Of a stretch of DNA of 64,000 nt, positions 19,492 through 29,242 are shown in pieces. This stretch comes from Cytophaga hutchinsonii ATCC 33406 (lineage in GTDB: Bacteria; Bacteroidota; Bacteroidia; Cytophagales; Cytophagaceae): assembly GCF_000014145.1 (NCBI RefSeq), contig NC_008255.1, forward strand, positions 1,923,501 to 1,987,500, read 5' to 3'. The translations under genes were made by a program, and so were the position numbers. The notes beneath the pieces were generated by a model. It ran no database searches, had not been told where the DNA came from, and worked only from the letters and a program-made list of their open reading frames with translations. The stretch's first letter is position 1; every line of letters begins with the position of its first letter.

Positions 19492-20805
19492 TTGACATTT
19501 AACGATTTTAATTTTAACTCCGGTTTATTAGATAGCTTAAGCTCCATGGGCTTTAATAAACCCACACCGATCCAGACAGAAGCAATCCCTGTGATTATGT
19601 CGAATAGTGATCTGGTAGCCTGCGCACAAACAGGCACAGGCAAGACTGCTGCATACATGCTTCCTATCTTACATAAAATTATTGAATCAAATACAGATAG
19701 TCTGGATACGCTGGTTCTAGTACCAACGCGTGAACTTGCCATACAGATTGATCAGCAGATAGAAGGTTTCTCATACTTCATTAATGTGAGCTCCATTGCT
19801 GTTTATGGCGGTGGTGATGGTGCAACGTGGGATCAGCAGCGCAAAGCATTGACCGATGGTGCCAACATTGTTATTGCAACCCCAGGCAGATTGCTGGCTC
19901 AGTTGCAATCCGGTACAGCAAACTTAAAACAGATCAAACATCTTGTACTGGATGAAGCCGATCGTATGCTGGACATGGGTTTTTATGATGATATTGTACG
20001 TGTAATAAGTTATCTGCCTACCGAGCGCCAAACTATTATGTTCTCTGCAACCATGCCTACAAAGATGCGTGCGTTAGCAAACAAACTCATGAAAGATCCG
20101 CAGCAGATCAACATTGCAATTTCTAAACCGGCGGAAGGTATTTTACAGCAAGCATACCTGGTGTACGAAGAGCAAAAAAATAAATTAATCAAACACATTC
20201 TTTCAAGCGGTAATTTTAACAGCATCATCATCTTTTCTTCTACAAAGGAACACGTTAAAAAACTCGAACGTGATTTATCCAATATGGGCTTCTCTTTGAA
20301 AGGTTTTCATTCGGATCTGGAGCAGGAAGAGCGTGAAGAGATTATGCGCGCATTTAAAAGCCGTCAATTGCAAATGCTGATTGGTACTGACATTCTATCC
20401 CGAGGTATTGATATTGATGGCATTGATCTGGTGATTAATGCGGAAGTTCCAGGTGATGCAGAAAATTATATTCACCGTATTGGCCGTACCGCTCGGGCAG
20501 CAACAACGGGTACAGCCATAACTTTTATCAGCGATACCGATCAGTATAAATTCTTGCAGATCGAAAACCTGATCGGCAGAGAAATTGAAAAATTAAAAAT
20601 CCCGATTGAAATAGGAGAAGGACCTGCATACGAACCGGAGAAAAAACCTAAATATAACAACAAAGGTTTTTCAAACAATAAATCTAAAAGCGGAAGTAAA
20701 GGTAGTAATCGACCTACACCGAAAGAACATTCAAAACCGGTACACCGCGAACCAAGTGGTATTAAACATACCATTGTAAAAAAACAAAATCCTCCACAGG
20801 AATAA
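19492..20805 (+). CDS. DEAD-box RNA helicase (RhlE-like)
   Basis: 437 residues with the full helicase motif set: Q motif ('GFNKPTPIQTEAIP'), AQTGTGKT (Walker A), PTRELA, DEAD in 'VLDEADRMLDMGF', SAT, 'GTDILSRGIDI' and HRIGRTAR. The tail after about residue 375 is basic and Asn/Ser/Lys-rich, typical for RNA binding in RhlE-type proteins. It unwinds short RNA duplexes, in ribosome assembly or RNA decay. The start is a TTG (19492) immediately before 'TFNDFNF'; no ATG precedes the Q motif. The stop lies 9 bases before the heptamer repeat element. Confidence 0.93.
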   Translation: MTFNDFNFNSGLLDSLSSMGFNKPTPIQTEAIPVIMSNSDLVACAQTGTGKTAAYMLPILHKIIESNTDSLDTLVLVPTRELAIQIDQQIEGFSYFINVSSIAVYGGGDGATWDQQRKALTDGANIVIATPGRLLAQLQSGTANLKQIKHLVLDEADRMLDMGFYDDIVRVISYLPTERQTIMFSATMPTKMRALANKLMKDPQQINIAISKPAEGILQQAYLVYEEQKNKLIKHILSSGNFNSIIIFSSTKEHVKKLERDLSNMGFSLKGFHSDLEQEEREEIMRAFKSRQLQMLIGTDILSRGIDIDGIDLVINAEVPGDAENYIHRIGRTARAATTGTAITFISDTDQYKFLQIENLIGREIEKLKIPIEIGEGPAYEPEKKPKYNNKGFSNNKSKSGSKGSNRPTPKEHSKPVHREPSGIKHTIVKKQNPPQE

Positions 20806-20814
20806 GAGAATAAA

Positions 20815-20952
20815 ATTATGAATTATGAAGGATAAAAAATTCATAATTCATAATTCATAATTCATAATTCATAATTCATAATTCATAATTCATAATTCAT
20901 AATTCATAATTCATAATTCATAATTCATAATTCATAATTCATAATTCATAAT
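20815..20952. repeat. Heptamer repeat element A: 16 perfect TTCATAA units plus a short inverted arm
   Basis: From 20840 to 20952 the 7-base unit TTCATAA is repeated about 16 times without error. To its left, 20815-20829 carries two copies of the reverse-complement unit, so 20815-20829 and 20840-20854 form a perfect 15-bp inverted repeat around GGATAAAAAA. The array runs up to and includes the first base of the stop codon of the minus-strand metallo-hydrolase gene. Its perfect state suggests it is young or actively expanding. Confidence 0.95.
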
Positions 20953-22082
20953 TACTTTTTCCCTTCAGGCACCCACCACGTACTGTGCGGCAAAATACTA
21001 TCCAGTATCACCGGTTCACCAATCATTGGGGTAGCAACGTTTACCTGCTGTTTATGCGCCTCCAGTGTTAACCGTTTGATAGGTTCATCCCAGGGGTGCA
21101 GCGCCAACGTATATTTTCCCCAGTGTACCGGCAACAATACTTTCGCCTGCAGATCTTTTGCTGCCTGCACCGTCTGCTCAGGCATCATGTGAATGTATGG
21201 CCAGTAAGCATTGTATTGCCCGGATTCTAAAAACGCAATATCAACAGCGCCGTATTTATCCGCAATCTGTTTAAAGTGTGTATCATAGCCGGAGTCTCCG
21301 CCAATATAAATTTTATGTGTTGGTGTAATCAACAGATAAGATGCCCACAACGTTTTACCTCTGTCTGTAATACTGCGACCGGAGAAATGGCGCGCCGGCA
21401 GGCATACAAGCTTATAACCCGGTTCCAGATCAATTTCCTGCCACCAATCCAGTTCGTGTAATTTAGCCGTATCAATACCCCAGGATTCTAAGTGCGAACC
21501 AACACCCAGCGGCATGTAATACGAAAAAACCTTTGATTGCATATCAAGCGTTGTCTGGTAATCCAGGTGATCGTAATGATCGTGTGTCAGGATCAGATAA
21601 TTGATTGCCGGAAAATCAGCCGGTGTATACACTTCGGTTCCCTTGTATTTTTTATTACCTACAAACTGAACCGGAGAAGTGCTGGTACAAAAAACAGGAT
21701 CAATTAAAATATTTTTCCCTTCTGTTTGAATTAAATACGTCGAATGTCCGAACCAGGTAATCACCGGCCGATCAGAAGGGACAAGAGATAGATCGCGCTT
21801 CACACTTGGAATGCATACCGCAGGTTCACGTGTTGAATCTTTAGAGAATTGCTGTTTGATCATATCCATGTAAGATGCATCCTCGGCCATTACCGGCGTA
21901 TTGGAAAGATTTTTAAATACACCGTCTTTATAGTTGGCTGATTTTCTGATGCGTTCCAGACGGGCGTCTGCCGGCGGATTTCCGAAAGGTGCTGTTTGCA
22001 GAAATATATATAATGCGATTGCCAGTACGGCAATAATGCTGAATGTGATAAACATGCGTTTTTTTATTCGTTTTACGTTCAT
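20952..22082 (-). CDS. Membrane-anchored metallo-beta-lactamase-fold hydrolase (UlaG/NAPE-PLD-like)
   Basis: 376 residues from the ATG at 22082 (the frame extends 8 codons further to a TTG, less likely). One N-terminal membrane anchor (about 9-28), then the MBL fold: 'WFGHSTYLIQTEGKNILIDPVF', the metal motif His167-x-His169-x-Asp171-His172, 'ARHFSGR', 'GGDSGY' and 'LPVHWGKY'. This pattern is that of the L-ascorbate-6-P lactonase / N-acyl-PE phospholipase D-like group, so a phosphodiester or lactone in the envelope is a possible substrate. The 3' end touches the heptamer array. Confidence 0.85.
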   Translation of the reverse strand: MNVKRIKKRMFITFSIIAVLAIALYIFLQTAPFGNPPADARLERIRKSANYKDGVFKNLSNTPVMAEDASYMDMIKQQFSKDSTREPAVCIPSVKRDLSLVPSDRPVITWFGHSTYLIQTEGKNILIDPVFCTSTSPVQFVGNKKYKGTEVYTPADFPAINYLILTHDHYDHLDYQTTLDMQSKVFSYYMPLGVGSHLESWGIDTAKLHELDWWQEIDLEPGYKLVCLPARHFSGRSITDRGKTLWASYLLITPTHKIYIGGDSGYDTHFKQIADKYGAVDIAFLESGQYNAYWPYIHMMPEQTVQAAKDLQAKVLLPVHWGKYTLALHPWDEPIKRLTLEAHKQQVNVATPMIGEPVILDSILPHSTWWVPEGKK

Positions 22083-22103
22083 AGGGGTAAGTCGTACCGG
22101 AAG

Positions 22104-22111
22104 CAAATATA
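22104..22111 (-). promoter_or_regulatory. -7 element of the metallo-hydrolase gene
   Basis: TATATTTG on the minus strand, 22 bases upstream of the ATG. No good TTG is seen at the expected -33 position. Confidence 0.4.
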
Positions 22112-22341
22112 TTGTATTGAACAGAAAGAAAATCTTAAATACTTATAAAATGCATTATTGGGTTCAAAATAGTGGATCTGTGTACTGCTTTCAGCCTCAA
22201 ATAGGTCGAAGTTAAAACCTTGCTTTAAACGAAATGTATTTCATTGCGGTAAAGGGGACAGAAGCAGAAAAGATATTTTTTCCACCACATAAAAACGCAT
22301 TCCAAATTTCACTAATTTACGCTGCTAACCATTTCAAATAT

Positions 22342-24255
22342 ATGGACATTGTTGATAGAAATTTCGAACACTTACACACTACTATATACCCTACTGCCGA
22401 CCAGGCTTCACAGGCAGTGGCACACGAGCTGGCGTCTATTATCCGCCAGCGGCAGGCAGAAGGCCGTAACTGTGTGTTAGGTCTTGCTACCGGCTCTACG
22501 CCTAAGAGTGTATATGCGGAACTGATCCGTTTGCATAGAGAGGAAGGTTTGAGCTTTTACAATGTTATCACCTTTAATTTAGATGAATATTATCCGATCA
22601 GCTGGTCTGCCCTTCAAAGCTATGTACGTTTCATGTGGGAATACTTATTTGACCACATTGATATTCCAAAAGAAAATATAAACATACCAAACGGCTCAAT
22701 TCCTAAAGAAGAAATTGACACATTCTGTAAAAATTACGATGCGAAAATTGATTCGGCAGGTGGTCTTGATGTGCAGCTCTTAGGTATCGGACGCACCGGA
22801 CATATTGGTTTCAATGAACCGGGATCACGGTTAGACTCTACAACACGTTTAATCACGCTGGATCATGTGACACGTATTGATGCTGCAAGTGATTTTTTTG
22901 GCGAAGAACATGTACCCAGAACGGCGATAACCATGGGTATTGGTACCATCTTCAAGGCCAAACGCATCATCTTAATGGCATGGGGCGAAGGAAAAGCACA
23001 GATCATAAAAAAGACCGTTGAAGGAAAAATCACCGAATCCATTCCGGCAACATTTTTACAGACACATCCCAACGTAGGTGTGATCCTGGATACAGCATCT
23101 TGTGCGGAGCTTACACGCATTAAAACACCTTGGCTGGTAGGTAGCGTATATTGGGATGAACATGCCCGTAAACGCGCCTCTGTATGGCTGAGTTCCGTTG
23201 TTGAAAAACCAATCCTGAAACTGACAGACAGGGATTACAATGAACATGGTTTGTCTGAACTGGTGGCACAATACGGACCGGCATATAACATCAACATTGA
23301 AGTATTTAACCTGCTTCAAAAAACCATTACCGGCTGGCCTGGCGGTAAGCCCAATACAGACGATACCAACCGTCCGGAGCGTGCATATCCGTTCCCCAAA
23401 CGCGTGGTTATTTTCAGTCCGCATCCCGATGATGATATTATCTCCATGGGCGGTACATTCATTCGTCTGGTTGATCAGGGCCACGATGTACACGTTGCTT
23501 ATCAGACATCCGGAAACATTGCGGTGTATGATGAGGATGTGATCCGTTTTGCAGATTTCGCAACCGATTACAATCAGTTTCTGCACGAAGGAGAAGATAC
23601 CACTTCAGCTGCTTTCCGGAATATTGTTGAAACGTTAAAAAATAAAAAGCCCGGAGAAATTGATCCGCCGGCCGTAATGAAGATCAAAGGTTTAATAAGA
23701 AGAGGGGAAGCAAAGGCTACCTGCCGCTATGTAGGCATTCCTGATGCTAATGCACATTTCCTTGACATGCCGTTTTATGAAACAGGCCTGGTGAAAAAAA
23801 ATCCAATCGGCCGTGCAGATATAGACTGCGTAAAGAATTTATTGCAGGAACTAAGACCGCAGCAGGTCTTTGCTGCAGGCGATTTATCTGATCCGCATGG
23901 CACACACCGTGTATGTTTAAAAGCAATCTTCCTGGCCCTGGATGAATTGAAACACGAAGACTGGATGCGCGACTGCCGTGTATGGCTGTATCGCGGTGCG
24001 TGGCAGGAGTGGGACATCGACCAGATTGAAATGGCCATACCATTAAGTCCGGATGAACTGATGCGCAAGCGCAGAGGCATCTTCAAACATCAGTCGCAGA
24101 AAGATGCACCAATGTTCCCCGGTGCGGATCCGCGCGAATTCTGGCAGCGCGCCGAAGACCGTAACCGCGCTACAGCTAATACATACAACAATCTGGGCCT
24201 ACCCGAGTACGAAGCCATCGAAGCATTTGTAAAGTGGGATGGAAGGTTGATATAA
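22342..24255 (+). CDS. nagB: Glucosamine-6-phosphate deaminase fused to a PIG-L deacetylase domain
   Basis: 637 residues from the ATG at 22342; the frame is open to 22234, but homology to NagB begins just after this ATG. Residues about 15-290 are NagB: 'GLATGSTPKSVYAEL', the general-base Asp81 in 'FNLDEYYP', and 'GRTGHIGFNEPGS' with His154. Residues about 350-620 are a PIG-L/LmbE-type domain with SPHPDDD (His361) and 'DLSDPHGTHR'. NagB turns GlcN-6-P into Fru-6-P and ammonia; PIG-L enzymes remove acetyl from GlcNAc-type substrates. The fusion may carry out both steps of amino-sugar use. This two-domain form is known in Bacteroidota. Confidence 0.9.
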   Translation: MDIVDRNFEHLHTTIYPTADQASQAVAHELASIIRQRQAEGRNCVLGLATGSTPKSVYAELIRLHREEGLSFYNVITFNLDEYYPISWSALQSYVRFMWEYLFDHIDIPKENINIPNGSIPKEEIDTFCKNYDAKIDSAGGLDVQLLGIGRTGHIGFNEPGSRLDSTTRLITLDHVTRIDAASDFFGEEHVPRTAITMGIGTIFKAKRIILMAWGEGKAQIIKKTVEGKITESIPATFLQTHPNVGVILDTASCAELTRIKTPWLVGSVYWDEHARKRASVWLSSVVEKPILKLTDRDYNEHGLSELVAQYGPAYNINIEVFNLLQKTITGWPGGKPNTDDTNRPERAYPFPKRVVIFSPHPDDDIISMGGTFIRLVDQGHDVHVAYQTSGNIAVYDEDVIRFADFATDYNQFLHEGEDTTSAAFRNIVETLKNKKPGEIDPPAVMKIKGLIRRGEAKATCRYVGIPDANAHFLDMPFYETGLVKKNPIGRADIDCVKNLLQELRPQQVFAAGDLSDPHGTHRVCLKAIFLALDELKHEDWMRDCRVWLYRGAWQEWDIDQIEMAIPLSPDELMRKRRGIFKHQSQKDAPMFPGADPREFWQRAEDRNRATANTYNNLGLPEYEAIEAFVKWDGRLI

Positions 24256-24291
24256 TTCATTTCACGGTGAATATAATCCTAAATCGTTTTG

Positions 24292-24312
24292 TCATAATTC
24301 ATAATTCATAAT
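24292..24312. repeat. Heptamer repeat element B: short TCATAAT array
   Basis: Three consecutive copies of the same heptamer as the 20.8-kb array (phase TCATAAT), downstream of nagB. It lacks a second arm. Confidence 0.8.
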
Positions 24313-24315
24313 TTT

Positions 24316-24336
24316 TTTACTATCTTATATAGTAAA
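24316..24336 (+). promoter_or_regulatory. Palindrome upstream of the SDR gene
   Basis: TTTACTAT (24316-24323) and ATAGTAAA (24329-24336) are perfect reverse complements with a 5-base spacer, 21 bases before the start codon. It may be an operator or only a weak hairpin. Confidence 0.35.
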
Positions 24337-24357
24337 CCAAGCTATCTAAGATTTAAT

Positions 24358-25164
24358 ATGTCAGAGTTAAAATTAAAAGGCCAGACTGCCCTTATCACAG
24401 GCGGGGATTCCGGCATAGGAAAAGGCATTGCGTTAAAAATGGCTGCTGCAGGCGCCAATATTCTTGTTAACTACAACTCAGATAAAGACGCCGCAGAAGA
24501 AACCGTTGCACAATTGAAGGTACTGGGCGCTTCTGCCATCTGCTATCAAGCTGATGTAAGTGATGAAGCTGATGTACAGAATATGTTCAGGGAAGCAGTC
24601 AAACACTTTGGCACCATTGATATATTGGTAAACAATGCCGGCCTTCAGCAGGACGCAGCGTTCGTTGACATGACATTGAAGCAGTGGAACAAAGTGATCA
24701 GTGTAAATCTTACGGGTCAGTTTTTATGCGCACGTGAAGCGGTGCGTGAGTTTACAAAAAGAGGTGCACGTCCGGAGATCTCAAAAGCATTGGGCAAGAT
24801 CATCTGCATCAGTTCTGTTCACGAAGTAATTCCATGGGGCGGACATGTAAATTATGCAGCATCTAAAGGCGGCATCATGATGTTAATGAAATCCATGGCG
24901 CAGGAATTAGGCGGATTAAAAATACGTATTAACAGCATCGGACCGGGTGCCATAAAAACGGATATCAACAATGAGGCCTGGGAAACACCGGAAGCAGCGG
25001 AAAAATTATTAAAACTGATTCCATACAACCGTATCGGTGAGACCGAAGATATCGGTAACGTGGCTGTGTGGCTGGCATCAGACGAGTCAGACTATGTGCA
25101 TGGCACTACCTTGTTTGTGGATGGCGGCATGACACTCTACCCGGGTTTTGCATCAAATGGATAA
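24358..25164 (+). CDS. Short-chain dehydrogenase, glucose-1-dehydrogenase-like
   Basis: 268 residues, classical SDR: nucleotide-binding 'TGGDSGIGKGIAL', 'NNAG', the catalytic Ser in 'ICISSVHE', Tyr-x3-Lys in 'YAASKGG', and a C-terminal 'FVDGGMTLYPGF' typical of the glucose 1-dehydrogenase-like branch. It should use NAD(P)H on a sugar or small alcohol; annotation as glucose dehydrogenase is by family only. Cytoplasmic. Stands alone between nagB and crcB. Confidence 0.88.
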   Translation: MSELKLKGQTALITGGDSGIGKGIALKMAAAGANILVNYNSDKDAAEETVAQLKVLGASAICYQADVSDEADVQNMFREAVKHFGTIDILVNNAGLQQDAAFVDMTLKQWNKVISVNLTGQFLCAREAVREFTKRGARPEISKALGKIICISSVHEVIPWGGHVNYAASKGGIMMLMKSMAQELGGLKIRINSIGPGAIKTDINNEAWETPEAAEKLLKLIPYNRIGETEDIGNVAVWLASDESDYVHGTTLFVDGGMTLYPGFASNG

Positions 25165-25261
25165 ATAGATTAATCCAATGGTCGGATAACTTGTGGGTCT
25201 GATTTTTTATAATTTTATCTTAACATGGATAAGTTATATCATTTCCGTGATCTAAATTACA

Positions 25262-25296
25262 TTTGCCGATGCGAACGGCCAATTTTCGTACCTTTG
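25262..25296 (+). promoter_or_regulatory. Possible crcB promoter
   Basis: TTTG (25262-25265) and TACCTTTG (25289-25296) with a 23-base gap, slightly longer than usual; 26 bases before the ATG. No fluoride-riboswitch consensus is apparent. Confidence 0.35.
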
Positions 25297-25322
25297 AAAG
25301 GTAAATAGAAAAGAATATTCAG

Positions 25323-25697
25323 ATGCTGCATTTTATTCTCGTACTTGTAGGCGGCGCCATCGGAAGTGGCAGCCGTTATCTGTTGAGTTTGCATATCACA
25401 CGAACGTACCCTGGCACGTTTCCCTACAGTACATTCGCTGTTAATATCATTGGCTGCCTGCTGATCGGTATCATCTATGGGTTAGCAGAACGTTTTCAGC
25501 TTGCTGTTCATTGGCGGTTATTTCTGGCTACCGGATTATGCGGCGGTTTCACTACATTTTCTGCATTTGCTTATGAAAATATTTTATTGCTGCAAAACGG
25601 AAATTATACAGCCTTTACTGTCAATACACTGGGCAGCTGCATGTTTGGTTTTACCGCGGTTTTTCTAGGTGTTATGCTCACTAAAATTTCCATTTAA
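25323..25697 (+). CDS. crcB: Fluoride ion channel CrcB/FluC
   Basis: 124 residues, four membrane helices. Family motifs: '[13 protein letters not shown]' near the start, '[11 protein letters not shown]' in helix 2, '[13 protein letters not shown]' before/in helix 3 with the Phe-box, and '[10 protein letters not shown]' in helix 4. The protein forms an antiparallel dimer that exports fluoride. A single-gene form, as in most bacteria. Confidence 0.95.
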
Positions 25698-25883
25698 TCA
25701 TCCCAGGCTTAAAATATTTCTACGCTGGCCGATTTATTGCTATATGTAAGATACAATGCATTCTTTACCATTAATTGTTTCTTTATGAGGAGGTCTCTTT
25801 GTAAATATTTTGTAATTTAGTTTACATGTTGATGCGTGTTACATGCATTCAATAGCAACAATAGCCTGTGCTGATTTCATTGC

Positions 25884-28800
25884 ATGAACATTACCGAAAA
25901 TAACCACACACATTATTTCCTTTCCGGCGGCGGAGAGATGGGAGAGCTGACCCGCTCGTTCGACTGGTCAAAAACATCCATCGGAACACCCGACCAATGG
26001 CCGCACAGTTTAAACACCACGCTCGGTATTATTCTGCACTCCTCCTTTCCGATGTTTCTGTTCTGGGGAGAAGAACTGATCTGTTTTTACAACGATGCGT
26101 ACCGGCCAAGCCTGGGGATCAATGGGAAACACCCGGCACTGGGCAAAAAAGCAAAGGATGTATGGCCGGATATCTGGGATTTCATAGCCCCGCTCATTAA
26201 ACAGGTATTGGAGACCAACGAAGCCGTATGGTATGAAGATCAGCTGCTGCCCATCTACCGTAATGGACAGATGGAAGACGTATACTGGACCTTCAGCTAC
26301 AGCCCGGCATATGGCGATGATGGAAAAGTAAGCGGCGTATTTGTTACCTGTACCGAAACAACAAACAAAGTAAAAAATCAAAAAAGGCTGGAAGAAAGTG
26401 AAGAAAAATTCCGCACACTGATTGAAGAAATTCCTGTATCTACCTGTGTACTGAAAGGTAAAGATATGGTGATAGACCTTGCCAATGAAATGGCAATACA
26501 AACCTGGGGCAAAGGTCCGGATATCATTGGCAGGAAACTCGCAGAAGTACTTCCGGAATTGAGTACCCAGCCACATCTTGAAATTTTAAAAGAAGTATTT
26601 AAAAGCGGTAATTCCTATACCGGTGAATCATCACCATTTACACTGATGGTGCATGGAATTCCAAAGTCTTATATTAAAAAGATTATTTATAAACCGCTGC
26701 GTGATGCGTCAGGCAACATAGAAAGTATTTTAGGTATTGGGATGGATGTGTCTGAAAAAATGGAAGCACAGGTTACCCTTGAAAAAAATCTGCAGCAGCT
26801 GGTCAGCTATTTTGAACAATCTCCTGTTGCTATTGCTACCATCGATAAAGAAGGTTTAACATTCAGACTTGTAAATCCGTTTTATGCTGAATTAGTAGGT
26901 CGAAAACCAGAAGATCTCATTAATAAGCCCTTGCTGGAAGCATTGCCGGAGCTTAACGGTCAGGGTTTTGATACCTTACTGGAAGGTGTTCTGCGTAGCA
27001 ATGAACCTTATAGTGCCTTTGAAGTACGCGTTGAATTACTTCGGAGAGGCAAGCTTGAAACGGTATATGTAAATCTTACTTACCAGCCTCAGTATGGTGT
27101 TGACAATTTAGTTGTCGGCATTCTTGTAGTAGCGACTGATGTTACGCAACAGGTACTGGCAAGAAAAAAAGTAGAAGAAAGCGAAGATAAATTACGTACG
27201 ATCGTAGCCAATGCACCGGCAGCCATCGCCATGTTTATTGGCCCAGACCTGATCATTGAAAATCCGAATCAAACCTTTATTGACGTTGCCGGAAAAGGGC
27301 CTGATATTGCTGGCAAGCCGCTTGCTGAAACATTTCCGGAATTACAAAGGCAACCTTTTTTACAGATGCTGAATGAAGTTTTCACTACCGGAAAAACCAT
27401 TCAGACACATGGCTCGCTGATTAAGATTATACAGAATGGTATTGAAGTAGAAAAATATTATGATTTTACCTATACACCCATATCCGATTCAGACGGAAAT
27501 GTATATGCGATACTCGACATTGCTATAGATGTTACGGAACAGATGATCGACCGGCATAGACTGGAAGAGAGTGAGCAACGGGTACGCAGTATTATAGAAA
27601 GTGCACCTTTCCCGATTGGTATATATGTAGGCAGAGAGATGCGTATAAGTTTTACAAACCAAAATATTCTTGATGTATGGGGGAAAGGGAATGATGTAGT
27701 TGGAAAATTATATTCCGAAGTATTGCCGGAGCTGGCCAATCAGAATATCTATGAACAGCTGGACCGTGTATATACAACCGGCATTCCGTTTCACGCGAAA
27801 AATCAGCAGGTAGATATTGTTGTCGATGACAGATTACAGGCATTCTATTTCAATTATAGTTTTACCCCCTTGTTTGATGGTGCAGGCAATGTATATGGCG
27901 TAATGAATACAGCCGCGGAAGTAACAGATCTCAACCTTGCCAAACAACGTGTTGAGCAAAGTGAGCAGAACCTGCGCAATATGATCTTACAGGCACCGGT
28001 TGCTATGTGTATCCTTTCAGGCCATGACCATGTGATTGAAATTGCCAATGACTTCATGATCGAACTGTGGGGAAAACCCAAAGCAGATATCATAAACCGG
28101 CCGGTCTTCGACGCTTTGCCCGATGCCCGCGGTCAGGGACTTGAAGCCATAATGCGTGATGTATATGAAAAAGGCATTACGTTTAAAGCAGACGAAATGC
28201 CTGTACAGCTGATCCGTAATGGTACCCTCGAAACAGTTTACCAGAATTTTGTTTACGAACCATATAGGGAAGATTGCGGAAAAATAATCGGTGTACTATG
28301 TGTTACCATAGATGTTTCCGCACAGGTACTTGCCCGGCTGAAGATTGAAGAAATCGTAAGTGCGCGTACACAGGAACTTGCCTCGACAAATGATAAACTT
28401 CAAAAGTCAAATGCCGAACTTGCACAGTTCGCATACATTGCCTCACACGATTTACAGGAGCCGCTCCGCAAGATCAGTATGTTTACCCAATTGCTTGAAG
28501 GCAGGATCGGAAACAATCTGGATGAGCAGTCAAAAACACAGTTGAGTAAAATCAGCAAATCTGCCATACGCATGAATACGCTGATCAAAGATGTATTAAG
28601 CTATTCAGAATTAATAAAGGAAACGGAAGAATTTACTTCGGTAGATCTTAATCAGGTAGTAGAAAATACACGCATTGATTTTGAACTCCTGATCGAACAA
28701 AAGAATGCATCGATTCAATATCAAATGCTGCCTGTGATTGAAGCAATTCCATTGCAGATGGCTCAATTATTTGGAAACCTGATCAGCAATGCGCTCAAGT

Positions 28801-29165
28801 TTGCCCGCACAGATATAAAACCAGTGATTACCATAGAATCTTCTTTATTATCAAAAGAAGAAAAAAAAGCTGCTGAACTAAATCTGAAAACCGACTACTA
28901 TAAAATCACACTCAGCGATAATGGTATTGGTTTGAACCCGGAAAACACAGAAAAGATCTTTAATATATTCCAGCGCCTGCACCGGAAATCAGACTATGAA
29001 GGTACAGGTATTGGCTTGGCTATGTGTAAAAAAATTGCACTCAATCACAACGGAGATCTCAATGCAACTGGCAGTACTGAAAAAGGAGCGGTGTTCAATA
29101 TAATTCTTCCCTTACATAAACAGGCTGATGTAAATAAATCAAACTATTTTTCGGGTGTATCCTGA
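25884..29165 (+). CDS. Multi-PAS sensor histidine kinase
   Basis: 1093 residues. About six PAS-type units in a row, each ~130 residues (roughly 23-155, 165-290, 300-430, 435-560, 565-690, 695-815), joined by recurring 'LEESE(E/Q)(K/R)(F/V)R' linkers; several contain the same 'VLPEL..QP' and 'GNV.AIL.I..DVTEQ' pieces, so the array grew by internal duplication. Then HisKA with phospho-acceptor His855 in SHDLQEPLRKI, and HATPase_c with 'NLISNALKFA', 'DNGIGL' and 'GTGIGLAMCKKI'. No signal peptide or membrane helix, so it is a soluble cytoplasmic sensor. No response regulator lies next to it, so its partner is elsewhere. Ligands unknown. Confidence 0.93.
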   Translation: MNITENNHTHYFLSGGGEMGELTRSFDWSKTSIGTPDQWPHSLNTTLGIILHSSFPMFLFWGEELICFYNDAYRPSLGINGKHPALGKKAKDVWPDIWDFIAPLIKQVLETNEAVWYEDQLLPIYRNGQMEDVYWTFSYSPAYGDDGKVSGVFVTCTETTNKVKNQKRLEESEEKFRTLIEEIPVSTCVLKGKDMVIDLANEMAIQTWGKGPDIIGRKLAEVLPELSTQPHLEILKEVFKSGNSYTGESSPFTLMVHGIPKSYIKKIIYKPLRDASGNIESILGIGMDVSEKMEAQVTLEKNLQQLVSYFEQSPVAIATIDKEGLTFRLVNPFYAELVGRKPEDLINKPLLEALPELNGQGFDTLLEGVLRSNEPYSAFEVRVELLRRGKLETVYVNLTYQPQYGVDNLVVGILVVATDVTQQVLARKKVEESEDKLRTIVANAPAAIAMFIGPDLIIENPNQTFIDVAGKGPDIAGKPLAETFPELQRQPFLQMLNEVFTTGKTIQTHGSLIKIIQNGIEVEKYYDFTYTPISDSDGNVYAILDIAIDVTEQMIDRHRLEESEQRVRSIIESAPFPIGIYVGREMRISFTNQNILDVWGKGNDVVGKLYSEVLPELANQNIYEQLDRVYTTGIPFHAKNQQVDIVVDDRLQAFYFNYSFTPLFDGAGNVYGVMNTAAEVTDLNLAKQRVEQSEQNLRNMILQAPVAMCILSGHDHVIEIANDFMIELWGKPKADIINRPVFDALPDARGQGLEAIMRDVYEKGITFKADEMPVQLIRNGTLETVYQNFVYEPYREDCGKIIGVLCVTIDVSAQVLARLKIEEIVSARTQELASTNDKLQKSNAELAQFAYIASHDLQEPLRKISMFTQLLEGRIGNNLDEQSKTQLSKISKSAIRMNTLIKDVLSYSELIKETEEFTSVDLNQVVENTRIDFELLIEQKNASIQYQMLPVIEAIPLQMAQLFGNLISNALKFARTDIKPVITIESSLLSKEEKKAAELNLKTDYYKITLSDNGIGLNPENTEKIFNIFQRLHRKSDYEGTGIGLAMCKKIALNHNGDLNATGSTEKGAVFNIILPLHKQADVNKSNYFSGVS

Positions 29166-29242
29166 GCTAACAGGTAGTTAGAATACATACTACTTCTTCA
29201 TAATTTATACTACTTTCAAAATAAATAATAACATAATACCCC

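Noticed and set aside
20840..20952. Possible CRISPR array
   Set aside because: The unit is 7 bases with no spacers, and no cas gene is nearby.
22822..22860. Loss of a catalytic Asp in the NagB half (RTGH instead of NDGH)
   Set aside because: The position varies among functional NagB proteins (for example NGH in Bacillus forms), so it is not treated as a defect.
23056..23586. 176-residue minus-strand ORF inside nagB
   Set aside because: Shadow of the well-supported NagB/PIG-L gene, without a signal of its own.
25165..25322. Fluoride riboswitch before crcB
   Set aside because: No match to the conserved fluoride-riboswitch core could be seen; only a possible promoter is kept.
26010..26576. 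188-residue minus-strand ORF inside the PAS kinase
   Set aside because: Shadow frame; composition rich in Phe/Cys as expected from an antisense reading.
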